From positions 372,001-436,000 of the forward strand of contig JAFWEJ010000008.1 of assembly GCA_017512985.1 (NCBI GenBank): a stretch of DNA of 64,000 nucleotides. The letters are read 5' to 3'. Shown piece by piece: positions 8,915 through 17,929 of the stretch (its first letter is position 1; every line of letters starts with the position of its first letter). The notes under the pieces are model-generated. The model made no database searches. It had not been told where the DNA came from and saw only the letters and a program-made list of their open reading frames with translations. Both the position numbers and the translations under genes were made by a program. This DNA comes from Clostridia bacterium (GTDB lineage Bacteria > Bacillota > Clostridia > Christensenellales > Aristaeellaceae).

Positions 8915-9607
8915 TTGAAGAAAGGCGACCTGAAAAAGCAGGAGATACTTTCTACGGCGGAAGAGATGTTCTGCCAAAAGGGATATGAGCGGACAGGCAT
9001 ACAGGATATCATCGACAGGCTGAATACCAGCAAAGGCAGTTTTTATCATCATTTTACCGGCAAGGAAGCGCTTCTTGAGGGCATCTGCGCAAACCGGGCG
9101 GCCCAGATCTGGTCCTCCGCCTCCTCAGAAGCGGCCAGAGCCTCCGGCAACCCGGACAAGCTGAATATCCTGCTGTCCGGCATGATTCCCTTACGGGAGG
9201 AAAAGATTTCTTTCCTGCTGATGCTTCTGCCGGTATTTGCGACGCCCGAAGGAAGAACCGTCAGGGAGTATTACAGCGAAGCGCTGATTGATCTTTTCCG
9301 CTGCCCCGTATGCAGCCTGATCCGCGCAGGCAGCGAATCCGGCGAGTTGGCCTGCGACGATCCGGAAAATGCGGCGGACCTGATTCTTTCCATTGTCAGC
9401 AGGATGTGGATCAGGATCACGGATATGATCATTGAAGCGGAAAACCGCCATGCCGAGCCGGATCTTTCCGACTTGCTGCGCCTTATCGATTCCTGCCGGA
9501 CCTGCATTGAACGGTTTCTGTTCCTTCCGTACGGATCCATATGGCTGGCAGATATCGCTTCACTCAGCCTCACGATCAGCCGGATCCAAAACCATTGGGT
9601 GCAATAA
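8915..9607 (+). CDS. TetR/AcrR family transcriptional regulator
   Basis: A 230-residue regulator with an N-terminal TetR helix-turn-helix (GIQDIIDRLNTSKGSFYHHF, about residues 29-48) preceded by the usual lead-in EILSTAEEMFCQKGYERT. The ligand-binding domain is not informative. The TTG start at 8915 follows AAGGAGG (8900-8906) at 8 nt. It sits between the BaiN-like flavoprotein and deoD on the same strand. No palindromic operator was seen near it, so its target and inducer are unknown. Confidence 0.9.
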   Translation: MKKGDLKKQEILSTAEEMFCQKGYERTGIQDIIDRLNTSKGSFYHHFTGKEALLEGICANRAAQIWSSASSEAARASGNPDKLNILLSGMIPLREEKISFLLMLLPVFATPEGRTVREYYSEALIDLFRCPVCSLIRAGSESGELACDDPENAADLILSIVSRMWIRITDMIIEAENRHAEPDLSDLLRLIDSCRTCIERFLFLPYGSIWLADIASLSLTISRIQNHWVQ

Positions 9608-9642
9608 ATCGACATAGAATGAATAAACAAGGAGGCAAGAAT

Positions 9643-10353
9643 ATGAGTTCCAATATCCCGACCCCCCATATCATCGCTCCGGCCGGCGCCTTTGCCGAAA
9701 CCGTACTGATGCCGGGGGATCCGCTCCGCGCCCGGTTTATCGCCGAGAATTATCTTGAGCAGGCCGAACTGGTCAACAACGTCCGCGGGATACAGGGGTA
9801 TACCGGCCTGTACCGGGGACGGAAGGTTTCCGTCATGGCCAGCGGCATGGGCTGCCCTTCCATCGGCATTTATTCCTATGAACTTTTTAACTTTTACGAT
9901 GTCAAAAACATCATCAGGATCGGTTCTGCCGGAGCGATCTCCCCGAAGCTCAGGCTGAAGGATATCGTGATCGGAATGAGCGCCTATACAAATTCCGGAT
10001 ATATCGACAGTTTCGGCTTCCGCGGAAACGCCGCGCCATGCTGCAGTTACGAGCTGCTTGCCAAAGCCATGGAAAACGCGAAAAACCTTCCGTGCAACGT
10101 TGTATGCGGCCCGCTGTTCTCTTCCGACGCTTTCTATTCGGACGAGAGCCAGACGGAGCTTCTTTCCAGACTCGGCGTCCTCGCGGTCGAAATGGAAGCG
10201 GCCGCACTGTATATGAACGCGGCAAGGGCAGGGAAGAACGCGCTCGCGATCTGTTCAATTTCGGACAGCCTGGTTACAGGCGAGGAACTGCCCGCGGAAG
10301 AAAGGCAGAACGGATTCCGTAACATGATGGAGCTCGGGCTGTCCCTGATCTGA
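9643..10353 (+). CDS. deoD: Purine-nucleoside phosphorylase, DeoD type
   Basis: Phosphorolyses purine (deoxy)nucleosides to base and (deoxy)ribose-1-phosphate in purine salvage. It belongs to the hexameric DeoD/Udp family: the phosphate-binding start VLMPGDPLRARFIAENYL, the family motif ASGMGCPSIGIYSYEL, and the C-terminal VEMEAAALY and ICSISDSLVTGE. The ATG at 9643 is preceded by AAGGAGG (9629-9635) at 7 nt and gives 236 residues, exactly the family length. Upstream in-frame starts would extend into the TetR gene. A strong terminator follows. Confidence 0.96.
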   Translation: MSSNIPTPHIIAPAGAFAETVLMPGDPLRARFIAENYLEQAELVNNVRGIQGYTGLYRGRKVSVMASGMGCPSIGIYSYELFNFYDVKNIIRIGSAGAISPKLRLKDIVIGMSAYTNSGYIDSFGFRGNAAPCCSYELLAKAMENAKNLPCNVVCGPLFSSDAFYSDESQTELLSRLGVLAVEMEAAALYMNAARAGKNALAICSISDSLVTGEELPAEERQNGFRNMMELGLSLI

Positions 10354-10362
10354 ACAGGACTG

Positions 10363-10391
10363 AAAAACGCTGCCGGAAGGCAGCGCTTTTT
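10363..10391. terminator. Bidirectional terminator between deoD and yigZ
   Basis: CGCTGCC (10368-10374), GGAA tetraloop, GGCAGCG (10379-10385), with AAAAA on the left and CTTTTTCT on the right. It can end both the deoD transcript and the convergent yigZ transcript, whose stop codon is at 10392. Confidence 0.9.
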
Positions 10392-11027
10392 CTATTCCGT
10401 TTTCCAGGGGGAAAAGCATTCGTCCAGCGGTATGGATTCCATCATCCGGCCGGAAGCCTCCAGCACCGCCGGGAGTACCGTATCCCGGTCGCAGGACCTG
10501 AAACTGAGGGTAAAACTGACGGAAGAACCGTAACGGATGTTTTCAATCCTGACAGGAAGATGCTCCGCGGCATAGCGCACCCTGTCCCATACCGAATAGG
10601 GGATTTCGCATTCCTCGGCCGAGGTAAGCTCTATCCTGGCGAGGCCTGCCGCCCCGAGCGCCGCCTGGGCGCTTTGCGTATAGGCGCGGACAAGGCCTCC
10701 GGTTCCGAGCAGCACGCCGCCGAAATAGCGGACGACGACAATGCAACAGTTCACGACGCTTTTTGCGCGCATAACGTCCATGATCGGCATACCGGCAGTT
10801 CCGCCGGGCTCCCCGTCGTCGCTGTAGCGCATGATTCCGCTGTTTTCGCCGACAATATAGGCGTAGCAGTGATGCGTCGCCGTTTTGTGTTCATCGCGGA
10901 TTCCCTGGAGAAACGCGAGCGCTTCCGTCTCTGACTCACAGGGCGCGCAATAACCGATGAAACGGCTTTTATTGATCAGGATCTCCTCGCGGGACGTTCC
11001 CGATACAGTGATATATGAGCTGATCAT
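10392..11027 (-). CDS. yigZ: YigZ/IMPACT family protein
   Basis: A 211-residue member of the UPF0029/IMPACT family. Recognisable blocks are [49 protein letters not shown] and [20 protein letters not shown], followed by the C-terminal DUF1949-type domain. In eukaryotes IMPACT restrains Gcn2; the bacterial role is not established. Its ATG overlaps the tyrS stop codon as ATGA (11024-11027), so it is translationally coupled to tyrS and falls under the same tyrosine T-box. Confidence 0.92.
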   Translation of the reverse strand: MISSYITVSGTSREEILINKSRFIGYCAPCESETEALAFLQGIRDEHKTATHHCYAYIVGENSGIMRYSDDGEPGGTAGMPIMDVMRAKSVVNCCIVVVRYFGGVLLGTGGLVRAYTQSAQAALGAAGLARIELTSAEECEIPYSVWDRVRYAAEHLPVRIENIRYGSSVSFTLSFRSCDRDTVLPAVLEASGRMMESIPLDECFSPWKTE

Positions 11028-12253
11028 CTGATCACGATACGGCAGAAACCTTTCTTGCCTTTTTTGAGCATTGCTCCGTTTTCACCGATGTCTTCCCGGG
11101 CGAGCGCGGCGGAAGGATCCGAGATCTTCTCATCGTTGACGGAAACCGCGTTCTGTTCAATCTGCTTGCGGGCGTCGCTCTGGCTTTTGCACAGCCCCGA
11201 CCTGACCAGCATGGTCGAAACGCGGGCGTCCTGCGTGAAATCCGCTTCCGTCAGTTCGACTGTCGGAACGTTTTCAGCGGACGCTCCGCTGCCGAACAGC
11301 GCCTGGGCGGCTTCGGAAGCCTTGCGCGCTTCCTCTTCCCCGTGTACAAGCTTTGTCACTTCGTACGCGAGAACCTTCTTTGCCTCGTTGATTTCGGCGT
11401 CCTTCAGCGCGCCGAGCCTGCGCACTTCATCCATCGGGAGGAAGGTCAGCAGCGCCAGGCATTTTTCGACGTCCTTGTCGTCCACATTGCGCCAGTACTG
11501 ATAGAAATTGTAGGGGGTTGTTTTGACCGGATCAAGCCAGAGCGCTCCGGCTTCTGTCTTGCCCATCTTCCTGCCGTCATGGGTCAGGAGCAGCTGGAAC
11601 GTGCAGGCAAACGCCTTTTCGTTTTCCTTTTTCCGGACGAGGTCTGCGCCGCCGAGCATATTGCTCCACTGGTCGTTGCCGCCCATTTCCAGTCGGCATC
11701 CGTAGCGGTGGAACAGCTCCAGGAAGTCGTAGCTCTGCATGAGCATGTAGGTGAACTCCAGGAAACTCAGGCCGTTTTCCGTGGCCATACGGGCTTTGTA
11801 ACAGTCCGCGGTCAGCATCCGGTTGACGGAAAACTGCGATCCGATCTCGCGCATGAACTCAATGAAATTCAGATGGCGGAGCCAGTCGCCGTTGTTGACG
11901 ATCAGCGCCTTTCCCTCGCTGAAATCCAGGAAACGGGACATCTGTTTTTTGATGCATTCCACATTGTGATCAATCGTCTCTACGGTCAGCATTTTCCGCA
12001 TGTCCGTTTTCCCGGAAGGATCGCCGATCATGGCGGTTCCGCCGCCCATCAACGCGATCGGCTTGTGGCCCGCCCGCTGCATATGCGCCATGGCCATGAT
12101 CGGAATATAATGGCCGATATGCAGGCTGTCGGCGGTGGGATCAAAACCGACGTAGAAGGTGGTGGGGGACTTCAGCTGTTCATAAAGCTCGTCCTCAAAA
12201 GTCATCTGCGCCAGAAAACCGCGCTCTTTCAGGACATCAAGAATGTGTTCCAT
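11024..12253 (-). CDS. tyrS: Tyrosyl-tRNA synthetase
   Basis: Class I aminoacyl-tRNA synthetase charging tRNA-Tyr. It shows the HIGH-type motif ([16 protein letters not shown]), the tyrosine-binding GGNDQWSN and the KMSKS-type loop as [10 protein letters not shown], and ends with an S4 RNA-binding domain ([20 protein letters not shown]). Its 409 residues are normal. The ATG at 12253 follows AAGGAG at 11 nt. It lies 20 bp after the aminotransferase and downstream of the UAC-specifier T-box, so uncharged tRNA-Tyr should induce it. Confidence 0.97.
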   Translation of the reverse strand: MEHILDVLKERGFLAQMTFEDELYEQLKSPTTFYVGFDPTADSLHIGHYIPIMAMAHMQRAGHKPIALMGGGTAMIGDPSGKTDMRKMLTVETIDHNVECIKKQMSRFLDFSEGKALIVNNGDWLRHLNFIEFMREIGSQFSVNRMLTADCYKARMATENGLSFLEFTYMLMQSYDFLELFHRYGCRLEMGGNDQWSNMLGGADLVRKKENEKAFACTFQLLLTHDGRKMGKTEAGALWLDPVKTTPYNFYQYWRNVDDKDVEKCLALLTFLPMDEVRRLGALKDAEINEAKKVLAYEVTKLVHGEEEARKASEAAQALFGSGASAENVPTVELTEADFTQDARVSTMLVRSGLCKSQSDARKQIEQNAVSVNDEKISDPSAALAREDIGENGAMLKKGKKGFCRIVIR

Positions 12254-12273
12254 AAATAACCGATCTCCTTTTC

Positions 12274-13452
12274 TTATTGCTGTTCAATGATCTCCCGGAT
12301 GATATTCATGCCGGTTTCAATCTGTTCGGGCGTACTGTTGGAAAAATTCAGCCTGATGGTGTTCAGGTGGGCGCCGTCCACACAGAAATAGGTGCCGGGA
12401 ACATAGGCGACCTTCTTTTCCACCGCGGCGGACAGCATCCTGACCGCGTCGATCCTTTCCGGAAGCTCCGCCCAGATGAAGAGGCCGCCCTGGGGACGGG
12501 TGAAGCGGACGCCTTCCGGAAATTTCTCCAGGCAGTCCAGCATCAGGCGCATCTTGGCCCCGTATCCCTCGCAGATTGAACTGATGTGCGAAGGAAGCAG
12601 GTCCCGGCGGAGATACTGGTCCACGATGGCCTGGTTCAGGTTGGCGGTATGCACGTCCGTGGACTGCTTTCCCACGGTGCATTTCCGGATTACACCGGCG
12701 TCGCCCGCGATATATCCGACGCGCAGTCCGGGAGAAATGACCTTGCTGAAGCTGCCGAGGAACATGACCCAGCCGCCCCGGTCGTAATACTTGATCGCGC
12801 GGCAGGGCGTCCCTTCATAACGGAGATCACGGTAGGGATCGTCCTCGGCCACGAGCATGCCGTATTTGTTCGCCAGTTCCGCCACCGCTTTCCGGCGGTC
12901 TTCCGGAAGGGTTTTGCCTGTCGGATTCTGGAAGGTCGGGATCGTATAGAGCATCTTCGGATGATACTGAAGGATCTTCTTTTCCAGGTCGTCCGGCAGG
13001 AGGCCGTTCTCATCGCTTTCCACGGGCACGAGGTTCGCCTGGTAAAGCTTCATGCACTGCAGGTTGCCCAGGAAGGAAGGATTCTCTACCAGAATGGTGT
13101 CGCCCGGATCGATCATGGCCTTGCAGAGCAGGTCCATGGCCTGGGTGGAGCCGGTCACCGGCAGCACGGCGGGCACTTCCACACCGATCTGCTTTTCCAC
13201 ATAGGCCTTGAGGCTCTGCAGGAAGGGGGCGTAACCTTCCGTGGCTCCGTACTGGAGCAGCGCTTTGCCGTCCTGCGCAAGCACGTCCCGGGCCAGGTCG
13301 CTGACCTGGGCGTCCGGAAGCGCGTCCAGCGACGGATTGCCTCCGGCAAAGGAGATCATACCGGGCTGGGCGATGACCTTGAAGATCTCGCGGATCGCGC
13401 TTCCCGTCACTTTGTCGAACCTGGTGGCAAAACGGATCTGACTGATGTCCAT
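12274..13452 (-). CDS. PLP-dependent aminotransferase (fold type I, class I/II), probably aromatic
   Basis: A 392-residue fold-type I aminotransferase of the 2-aminoadipate/aromatic (LysN/ARO8-like) group. The PLP lysine lies in [16 protein letters not shown]; other landmarks are [39 protein letters not shown] and the C-terminal [14 protein letters not shown]. It is the first gene after a T-box leader whose specifier reads UAC (Tyr) and it is followed by tyrS. I therefore infer a role in tyrosine or phenylalanine transamination. The family includes branched-chain, aromatic and aminoadipate enzymes, so the exact substrate stays open. GGAGG precedes the ATG at 9 nt. Confidence 0.9.
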   Translation of the reverse strand: MDISQIRFATRFDKVTGSAIREIFKVIAQPGMISFAGGNPSLDALPDAQVSDLARDVLAQDGKALLQYGATEGYAPFLQSLKAYVEKQIGVEVPAVLPVTGSTQAMDLLCKAMIDPGDTILVENPSFLGNLQCMKLYQANLVPVESDENGLLPDDLEKKILQYHPKMLYTIPTFQNPTGKTLPEDRRKAVAELANKYGMLVAEDDPYRDLRYEGTPCRAIKYYDRGGWVMFLGSFSKVISPGLRVGYIAGDAGVIRKCTVGKQSTDVHTANLNQAIVDQYLRRDLLPSHISSICEGYGAKMRLMLDCLEKFPEGVRFTRPQGGLFIWAELPERIDAVRMLSAAVEKKVAYVPGTYFCVDGAHLNTIRLNFSNSTPEQIETGMNIIREIIEQQ

Positions 13453-13470
13453 AATGTGTATCCTCCGGAT

Positions 13471-13508
13471 AAAAAATTGAAGCGGCTTTCGCCGGAAGGC
13501 GAAAACCG
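13471..13508 (-). terminator. T-box regulated terminator before the tyrosine operon
   Basis: On the minus strand CGGTTTTCGCC and GGCGAAAGCCG pair over 11 bp around TTCC, followed by TTCAATTTTTT. The 5' arm overlaps the T-box core, as needed for mutually exclusive antiterminator and terminator folds. Confidence 0.9.
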
Positions 13509-13704
13509 CGGTACCACTTCCATTCAGCAGGGGAAATCCTGCTCTCTGAAACGCTGTAAACGGCGAACCGTGTACACCCTAATGAGACATATGTCCGTTC
13601 AGGCGACCGCTCCGGGATGTACTTTGCCAGGCGCTGTCTGTTTCCTCGCAGCGACCGGAAACTCTCTGAAAAACAGGTGCCGGGCTACTCTTCCCTTCAT
13701 TGCA
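13471..13704 (-). ncRNA. T-box riboswitch leader, tyrosine specifier (UAC)
   Basis: 5' leader of the aminotransferase-tyrS-yigZ operon. The antiterminator T-box core TGGTACCGCGG is the complement of 13506-13516. A Stem I with an AGAGAG element and GCTGCGAG distal loop precedes it. The specifier bulge reads AAAGUACA between the arms GCCUGGC and UCCC, which pair with GCCCGGC and GGGA on the 5' side. UAC (complement of 13619-13621) is a Tyr codon and agrees with tyrS downstream. Uncharged tRNA-Tyr should stabilise the antiterminator. Confidence 0.93.
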
Positions 13705-13710
13705 TGAATA

Positions 13711-13739
13711 ATTATGTTCAATTTATATGCGCTTGTCAA
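13711..13739 (-). promoter_or_regulatory. Sigma-A promoter of the tyrosine T-box operon
   Basis: Minus strand TTGACA (13734-13739), 17 nt, CATAAT (13711-13716). It is near consensus and placed just before the T-box leader. Confidence 0.85.
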
Positions 13740-13755
13740 GGGGAACTGAAACGGC

Positions 13756-13784
13756 TTGATAAAAAATCGGGATTACGGTATAAT
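13756..13784 (+). promoter_or_regulatory. Sigma-A promoter of Asp23-fakA-recG
   Basis: TTGATA (13756-13761), 17 nt, TATAAT (13779-13784), about 70 bp before the Asp23 start. It is divergent from the T-box promoter, leaving only 16 bp between the two -35 boxes. Confidence 0.85.
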
Positions 13785-13855
13785 ATTTTGGTCCTGTTCC
13801 GGCATTCCGCATAAACCGGCGGAAGCCTGCAACCTTTGTTACGGGAGGGAATCTC

Positions 13856-14206
13856 ATGGAGTGCAAGGTTAAGAACGAAAACGGCACAATCTATATCGCA
13901 GAGGACGTCATGCTGAAGGTCGTCGGCTACGCCGCGCTCGAATGCTACGGCATCGTCGCCATGTCCGGTCAGAAAGCCACGGACGGTATCGTGGAATGGC
14001 TCGGACGCGAAAACCTGACCAAGGGCGTCCAGATCCGCAATGTCGGCGATATGCTGGACGTTGACCTGTACATCATTGTCGAATACGGAATCTCCATATC
14101 CGAAGTATGCAAGACCATTGTTGAGACAGTGCGATACAAGCTTGAAAGCCTGACCGGCGTGAAGGTCAGGAAAGTCAGCATCTCTGTCGAAGGCATCCGG
14201 GTATAA
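13856..14206 (+). CDS. Asp23/Gls24 family envelope stress protein (YloU-like)
   Basis: A 116-residue Asp23/Gls24 (DUF322) protein. Hallmarks are IYIAEDVMLKVVGYAALECY, GIVAM, and the tail VDLYIIVEYGISISEV followed by VRYKLESLTGVKVRKVSISV. The family is linked to cell-envelope homeostasis. Its position directly before a FakA/YloV gene and recG matches the Bacillus yloU-yloV-recG order. GGAGG (13844-13848) precedes the ATG at 7 nt. Confidence 0.95.
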   Translation: MECKVKNENGTIYIAEDVMLKVVGYAALECYGIVAMSGQKATDGIVEWLGRENLTKGVQIRNVGDMLDVDLYIIVEYGISISEVCKTIVETVRYKLESLTGVKVRKVSISVEGIRV

Positions 14207-14247
14207 TGCCCGCAGCCCAACAATCATGAAAACGGAGGAATATTCCT

Positions 14248-15918
14248 TTGATACAGTTTAAAACGATTGACGGTCTGCTCCTGCGGGATATGGTGATGGC
14301 GGGTACGGCAATCCTGGAGAAAAACAGGGAAGCCGTGGACGCGCTCAACGTTTTCCCGGTTCCTGACGGCGATACCGGAACAAATATGTCGCTGACAATG
14401 CAGTCTGCGACCAGAGAACTGAACAGCAGGGAATTCCTGAGGGCCGACGAAGCGGCCAGCGCGTTGGCTAAAGGCGCGCTGAAGGGCGCGCGCGGCAACT
14501 CGGGCGTTATTACCAGCCAGCTCCTGCGCGGCTTCGCAAAGGCCCTGAACGGCGTTGAAAAGATCACCCCGGTACAGTTTGCCGAAGCCCTGATGAAGGG
14601 CTCTGAAATGGCCTATAAAGCCGTTATGAAGCCGAAGGAAGGCACAATCCTGACCGTGGCGCGCGTCGTTGCCGAAGACGCGATGAAACAGGCGCAGAAA
14701 GCTCCGGACGACTACGACCAGCTGATCTCCGTGATTCTGAAGAGCGGCGAGGCAATCCTGAAAAAGACGCCCGACATGCTGCCCGCGTTAAAGCAGGCAG
14801 GCGTGGTCGATTCCGGCGGACGCGGCCTGATGCTGATTTACCAGGGATACGCCGCCGTACTGCGCGGCGAGGATATCTCCGCGGCGGACGACGTCATGCA
14901 GGACGACGTACAGACGGTATCGGACGACTGCCACGACCTGACAAAGGACCTGACCTTTACATACTGCGTATCCTTTACGTTGACCAGTTTCCGAGAAGAC
15001 TGCGACGAGCATGACCTGGATTCCTTCAGGCGCCGCCTGAACCGGATCGGAGACGCGGTTTCCGTAACCGGCGACCTGAACCGCGCCGAAGTGCACGTTC
15101 ATACCGACAATCCGGGTTTCGCACTGGATTACGGCGTAGAGCTGGCTGAGATCACCGATATCAAAATCGACAATCTTGCCGCCATGAAACGGGCGCTCGA
15201 GACTGCCGAAGATGAAAAATCCGCGTCGGGAAGCGAAACCGCGGCTCCGCAGGAACCGGAGAAGAAATACGGGTTTGTCGCCGTTTCCCTCGGGAACGGT
15301 TTCTCCCAATTCTTCCACGACCTGAACGTGGACCAGATCGTAGAGGGCGGCCAGACCATGAACCCCTCCGTGGACGACCTGATGAACGCCATCAGCCAGG
15401 TGAACGCGGAATGCGTATTTGTGCTGCCGAACAACGGAAATGTAATTTTCGCGGCCAACCAGGCGGCTGAACTTTCCTCCAAGGACGTCCGCGTCATTCC
15501 GACCAAGAACGTCGCGATGGGCATCGCTGCCGCGATCGCTTTCCAGAACGATATCGGGCCGGATGAAAACATGGAAAAAATGAACGAAGCGGCCCAGCAT
15601 GTCAAGACGGCGATGGTCACCTACGCCATCCGGGACAGCGAATACAACGGCATTGAGATCAAGCAGGGCGATATCATCGGCCTGCACAACGGCCAGATCG
15701 AGTTTTCCGGTTCATCCATCCACGACGTCGTGCTTGAAATGATGAAGCAGATCATCACGGACGAGGACGAACTGATCACCGTCTATTACGGCGCGGACGT
15801 ATCAGAGGAAGACGCGAAACAGATTGCCGGGGAAATCGAAAGCCAGTACGGGGACTGCGATGTGGAATACCATAACGGAGGCCAGCCGCTGTATTATTAT
15901 CTGATCTCCGTGGAGTAA
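14248..15918 (+). CDS. fakA: DAK2/DegV domain protein, fatty acid kinase FakA (YloV)
   Basis: A 556-residue protein with an N-terminal DhaL/DAK2 ATP-binding domain (NVFPVPDGDTGTNMSLTM, then GARGNSGVITSQLLRG and VDSGGRGLMLIYQGYA), a central FakA domain and a C-terminal DegV-like half. In Firmicutes such proteins phosphorylate fatty acids presented by a FakB carrier, feeding exogenous fatty acids into PlsX/PlsY. The TTG start at 14248 follows GGAGG (14234-14238) at 9 nt. It ends 3 bp before recG. No FakB gene is in the window. Confidence 0.9.
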   Translation: MIQFKTIDGLLLRDMVMAGTAILEKNREAVDALNVFPVPDGDTGTNMSLTMQSATRELNSREFLRADEAASALAKGALKGARGNSGVITSQLLRGFAKALNGVEKITPVQFAEALMKGSEMAYKAVMKPKEGTILTVARVVAEDAMKQAQKAPDDYDQLISVILKSGEAILKKTPDMLPALKQAGVVDSGGRGLMLIYQGYAAVLRGEDISAADDVMQDDVQTVSDDCHDLTKDLTFTYCVSFTLTSFREDCDEHDLDSFRRRLNRIGDAVSVTGDLNRAEVHVHTDNPGFALDYGVELAEITDIKIDNLAAMKRALETAEDEKSASGSETAAPQEPEKKYGFVAVSLGNGFSQFFHDLNVDQIVEGGQTMNPSVDDLMNAISQVNAECVFVLPNNGNVIFAANQAAELSSKDVRVIPTKNVAMGIAAAIAFQNDIGPDENMEKMNEAAQHVKTAMVTYAIRDSEYNGIEIKQGDIIGLHNGQIEFSGSSIHDVVLEMMKQIITDEDELITVYYGADVSEEDAKQIAGEIESQYGDCDVEYHNGGQPLYYYLISVE

Positions 15919-15921
15919 AGA

Positions 15922-17928
15922 ATGGAACTGACGGAACTTTCCGGAATCGGCCCGGTCAGGGCGGAAACATTGCGCGCAATGGGAATTTTCTCATTGCGCG
16001 ATTTGCTGTACACGCTTCCTGTACGGTATGAGGACCATCAGACAGTTTCACCGTGCAATACCAAAAAGGAAGGCCCGGTGCTCGTTCGCGGCACCCTCGT
16101 CCAGGCGCCGAGGCTGTCCTTTTACCACGGGCTGAAAAAGGTGACTGCCACGGTCGAAGACGCTTCCGGAAAAATGCCCGTCTGCTGGTACAATATGCCC
16201 TGGATTGCCGGCGAACTGAAGCAGGGGCAGGAAGTACGCCTGTACGGACGCCTGACAGTGAAGAATAACCGGAGAGTGCTGCAGAATCCGAAATTCGCAG
16301 CGGAAGATGAAGGGCTCGTTCCGGTTTACCGCACGATGAAGGGCTTTCCGGCAAAGTCCTTCCGTAACCTGATCCGGAACGCGCTCGAATGCGTTGACGA
16401 CTGCTGCCCCGAAACACTTCCTTCCGGATTCCGGATCAGGAACCGGTTGTGCGAGCTGAACTACGCCATCCGGCAGGCTCATTTTCCGGACGGTTATGAG
16501 GCGCTCCGGATCGCACGGAGAAGGCTCTCCTTTGAACAGATTCTTCTTTACCTGACATATGTTACCGTTGCCCGTTCCGCAGGACAGCCCGGCATCCCGT
16601 TTGATTTCGACGAAGGAGCTCCCGCCCGGTACTGGGATTCGCTTCCTTACAGGCCCACAGGCGCACAGGAGAAAGTGCTCAGGGACATTGCCGCCGACCT
16701 GCGGAAAAATAACGCGATGAGCAGGCTCGTCCAGGGCGACGTCGGGTGCGGAAAAACAGCGGTGGCATTCGGCGCGGTTTATCTTTCCGCAGTATCCGGA
16801 TTCCAGAGCTGTATGATGGCCCCGACAGAGATTCTTGCCGTTCAGCATTATGAGAACGCGCGCAGGACGCTGGAACCGCTCGGAATCAGGTGCAGGCTGC
16901 TGACAGGAAGCACAAAGGCAAAGGACCGGAAGGCAATTCTGAGGGAACTGAAGGAGCACGAGTGCGATGCGGTTTTCGGCACGCACGCGCTGATAAGCCG
17001 GGATGTGGAATACGGCAGGCTGGGACTGATTATAACGGACGAACAGCACAGGTTCGGCGTAAACCAGAGAAGCTCTCTTCAGATGAAAGGAAAAAAGGAT
17101 GAGGCGTTTCCGCATGTGCTGGTCATGTCCGCCACACCCATTCCGCGTACGCTGGCGCTGATCCTATACGGGGATCTTGACCTTTCCGTGATCGATGAAA
17201 TGCCGGGCGGACGGATACCCGTCAAAACGCGCATGGTTCCTGAAGCGAAGCGGGACGATATGTACCGTTTCCTGCGTAAAGAGATCGGTAAAGGGAAACA
17301 GGCCTATATTGTCTGTCCCCTGGTAGAGGACGACGAGGAATCCGGCGACCTGCGCAGCGCGAAGGCGCTGTTTGCCAGCCTGAAGGAAAACGAACTGAAA
17401 GGACTGCGGATCGGTCTGACGTGGGGATCGCAGAAATCCGAAGACAAGAACAAGGTGCTGCTTGAGTTTGCCGCGGGCACGTACGACGTCCTGGTATCGA
17501 CGACCGTGATTGAGGTCGGCGTCAACAATCCCAACGCAACGATCATGATTATTGAGAACGCTGAACGCTACGGGCTCAGCCAGCTGCACCAGCTCCGCGG
17601 CAGGGTCGGCCGGGGAAAGGATGAGAGCTGGTGCTTCCTCTTTGCCGAGCCGTCTGAAAAACTGCGCGTTTTCTGTTCGACAAACGACGGCTTTATCATC
17701 GCGCAGAAGGATCTGGAACTGCGCGGTCCCGGAGACCTGACCGGTACGCGCCAGTCCGGCGAAGCGGGCAGCGACATACTGTTTACGGATATCCGGCTGC
17801 TGGATGAAGTATCCGAATGCGTCAGGCAGCTTCACAGGAATCCTTCGATGAAGCAGGAGCTTTCGGAAATCGAGGCGCTCGCAGTATCCTATTTTGCCGG
17901 AGAAGGGCACAGCATCGCGTTGAACTGA
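15922..17928 (+). CDS. recG: ATP-dependent DNA helicase RecG
   Basis: Branch-migration helicase that regresses stalled forks and processes Holliday junctions. It has an N-terminal wedge/OB domain, then Walker A GDVGCGKTAVAFGAVY (about residues 272-287), motif II DEQH (ITDEQHRFGVNQRSS), motif III SATPIPRTLALI and motif VI QLRGRVGRGKDESWCF. The RecG-specific C-terminal segment GPGDLTGTRQSGEAG is present. Its 668 residues are the usual size. It starts 3 bp after fakA and ends 1 bp from the convergent hemW; I see no terminator between them. Confidence 0.97.
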   Translation: MELTELSGIGPVRAETLRAMGIFSLRDLLYTLPVRYEDHQTVSPCNTKKEGPVLVRGTLVQAPRLSFYHGLKKVTATVEDASGKMPVCWYNMPWIAGELKQGQEVRLYGRLTVKNNRRVLQNPKFAAEDEGLVPVYRTMKGFPAKSFRNLIRNALECVDDCCPETLPSGFRIRNRLCELNYAIRQAHFPDGYEALRIARRRLSFEQILLYLTYVTVARSAGQPGIPFDFDEGAPARYWDSLPYRPTGAQEKVLRDIAADLRKNNAMSRLVQGDVGCGKTAVAFGAVYLSAVSGFQSCMMAPTEILAVQHYENARRTLEPLGIRCRLLTGSTKAKDRKAILRELKEHECDAVFGTHALISRDVEYGRLGLIITDEQHRFGVNQRSSLQMKGKKDEAFPHVLVMSATPIPRTLALILYGDLDLSVIDEMPGGRIPVKTRMVPEAKRDDMYRFLRKEIGKGKQAYIVCPLVEDDEESGDLRSAKALFASLKENELKGLRIGLTWGSQKSEDKNKVLLEFAAGTYDVLVSTTVIEVGVNNPNATIMIIENAERYGLSQLHQLRGRVGRGKDESWCFLFAEPSEKLRVFCSTNDGFIIAQKDLELRGPGDLTGTRQSGEAGSDILFTDIRLLDEVSECVRQLHRNPSMKQELSEIEALAVSYFAGEGHSIALN

Positions 17929-17929
17929 A

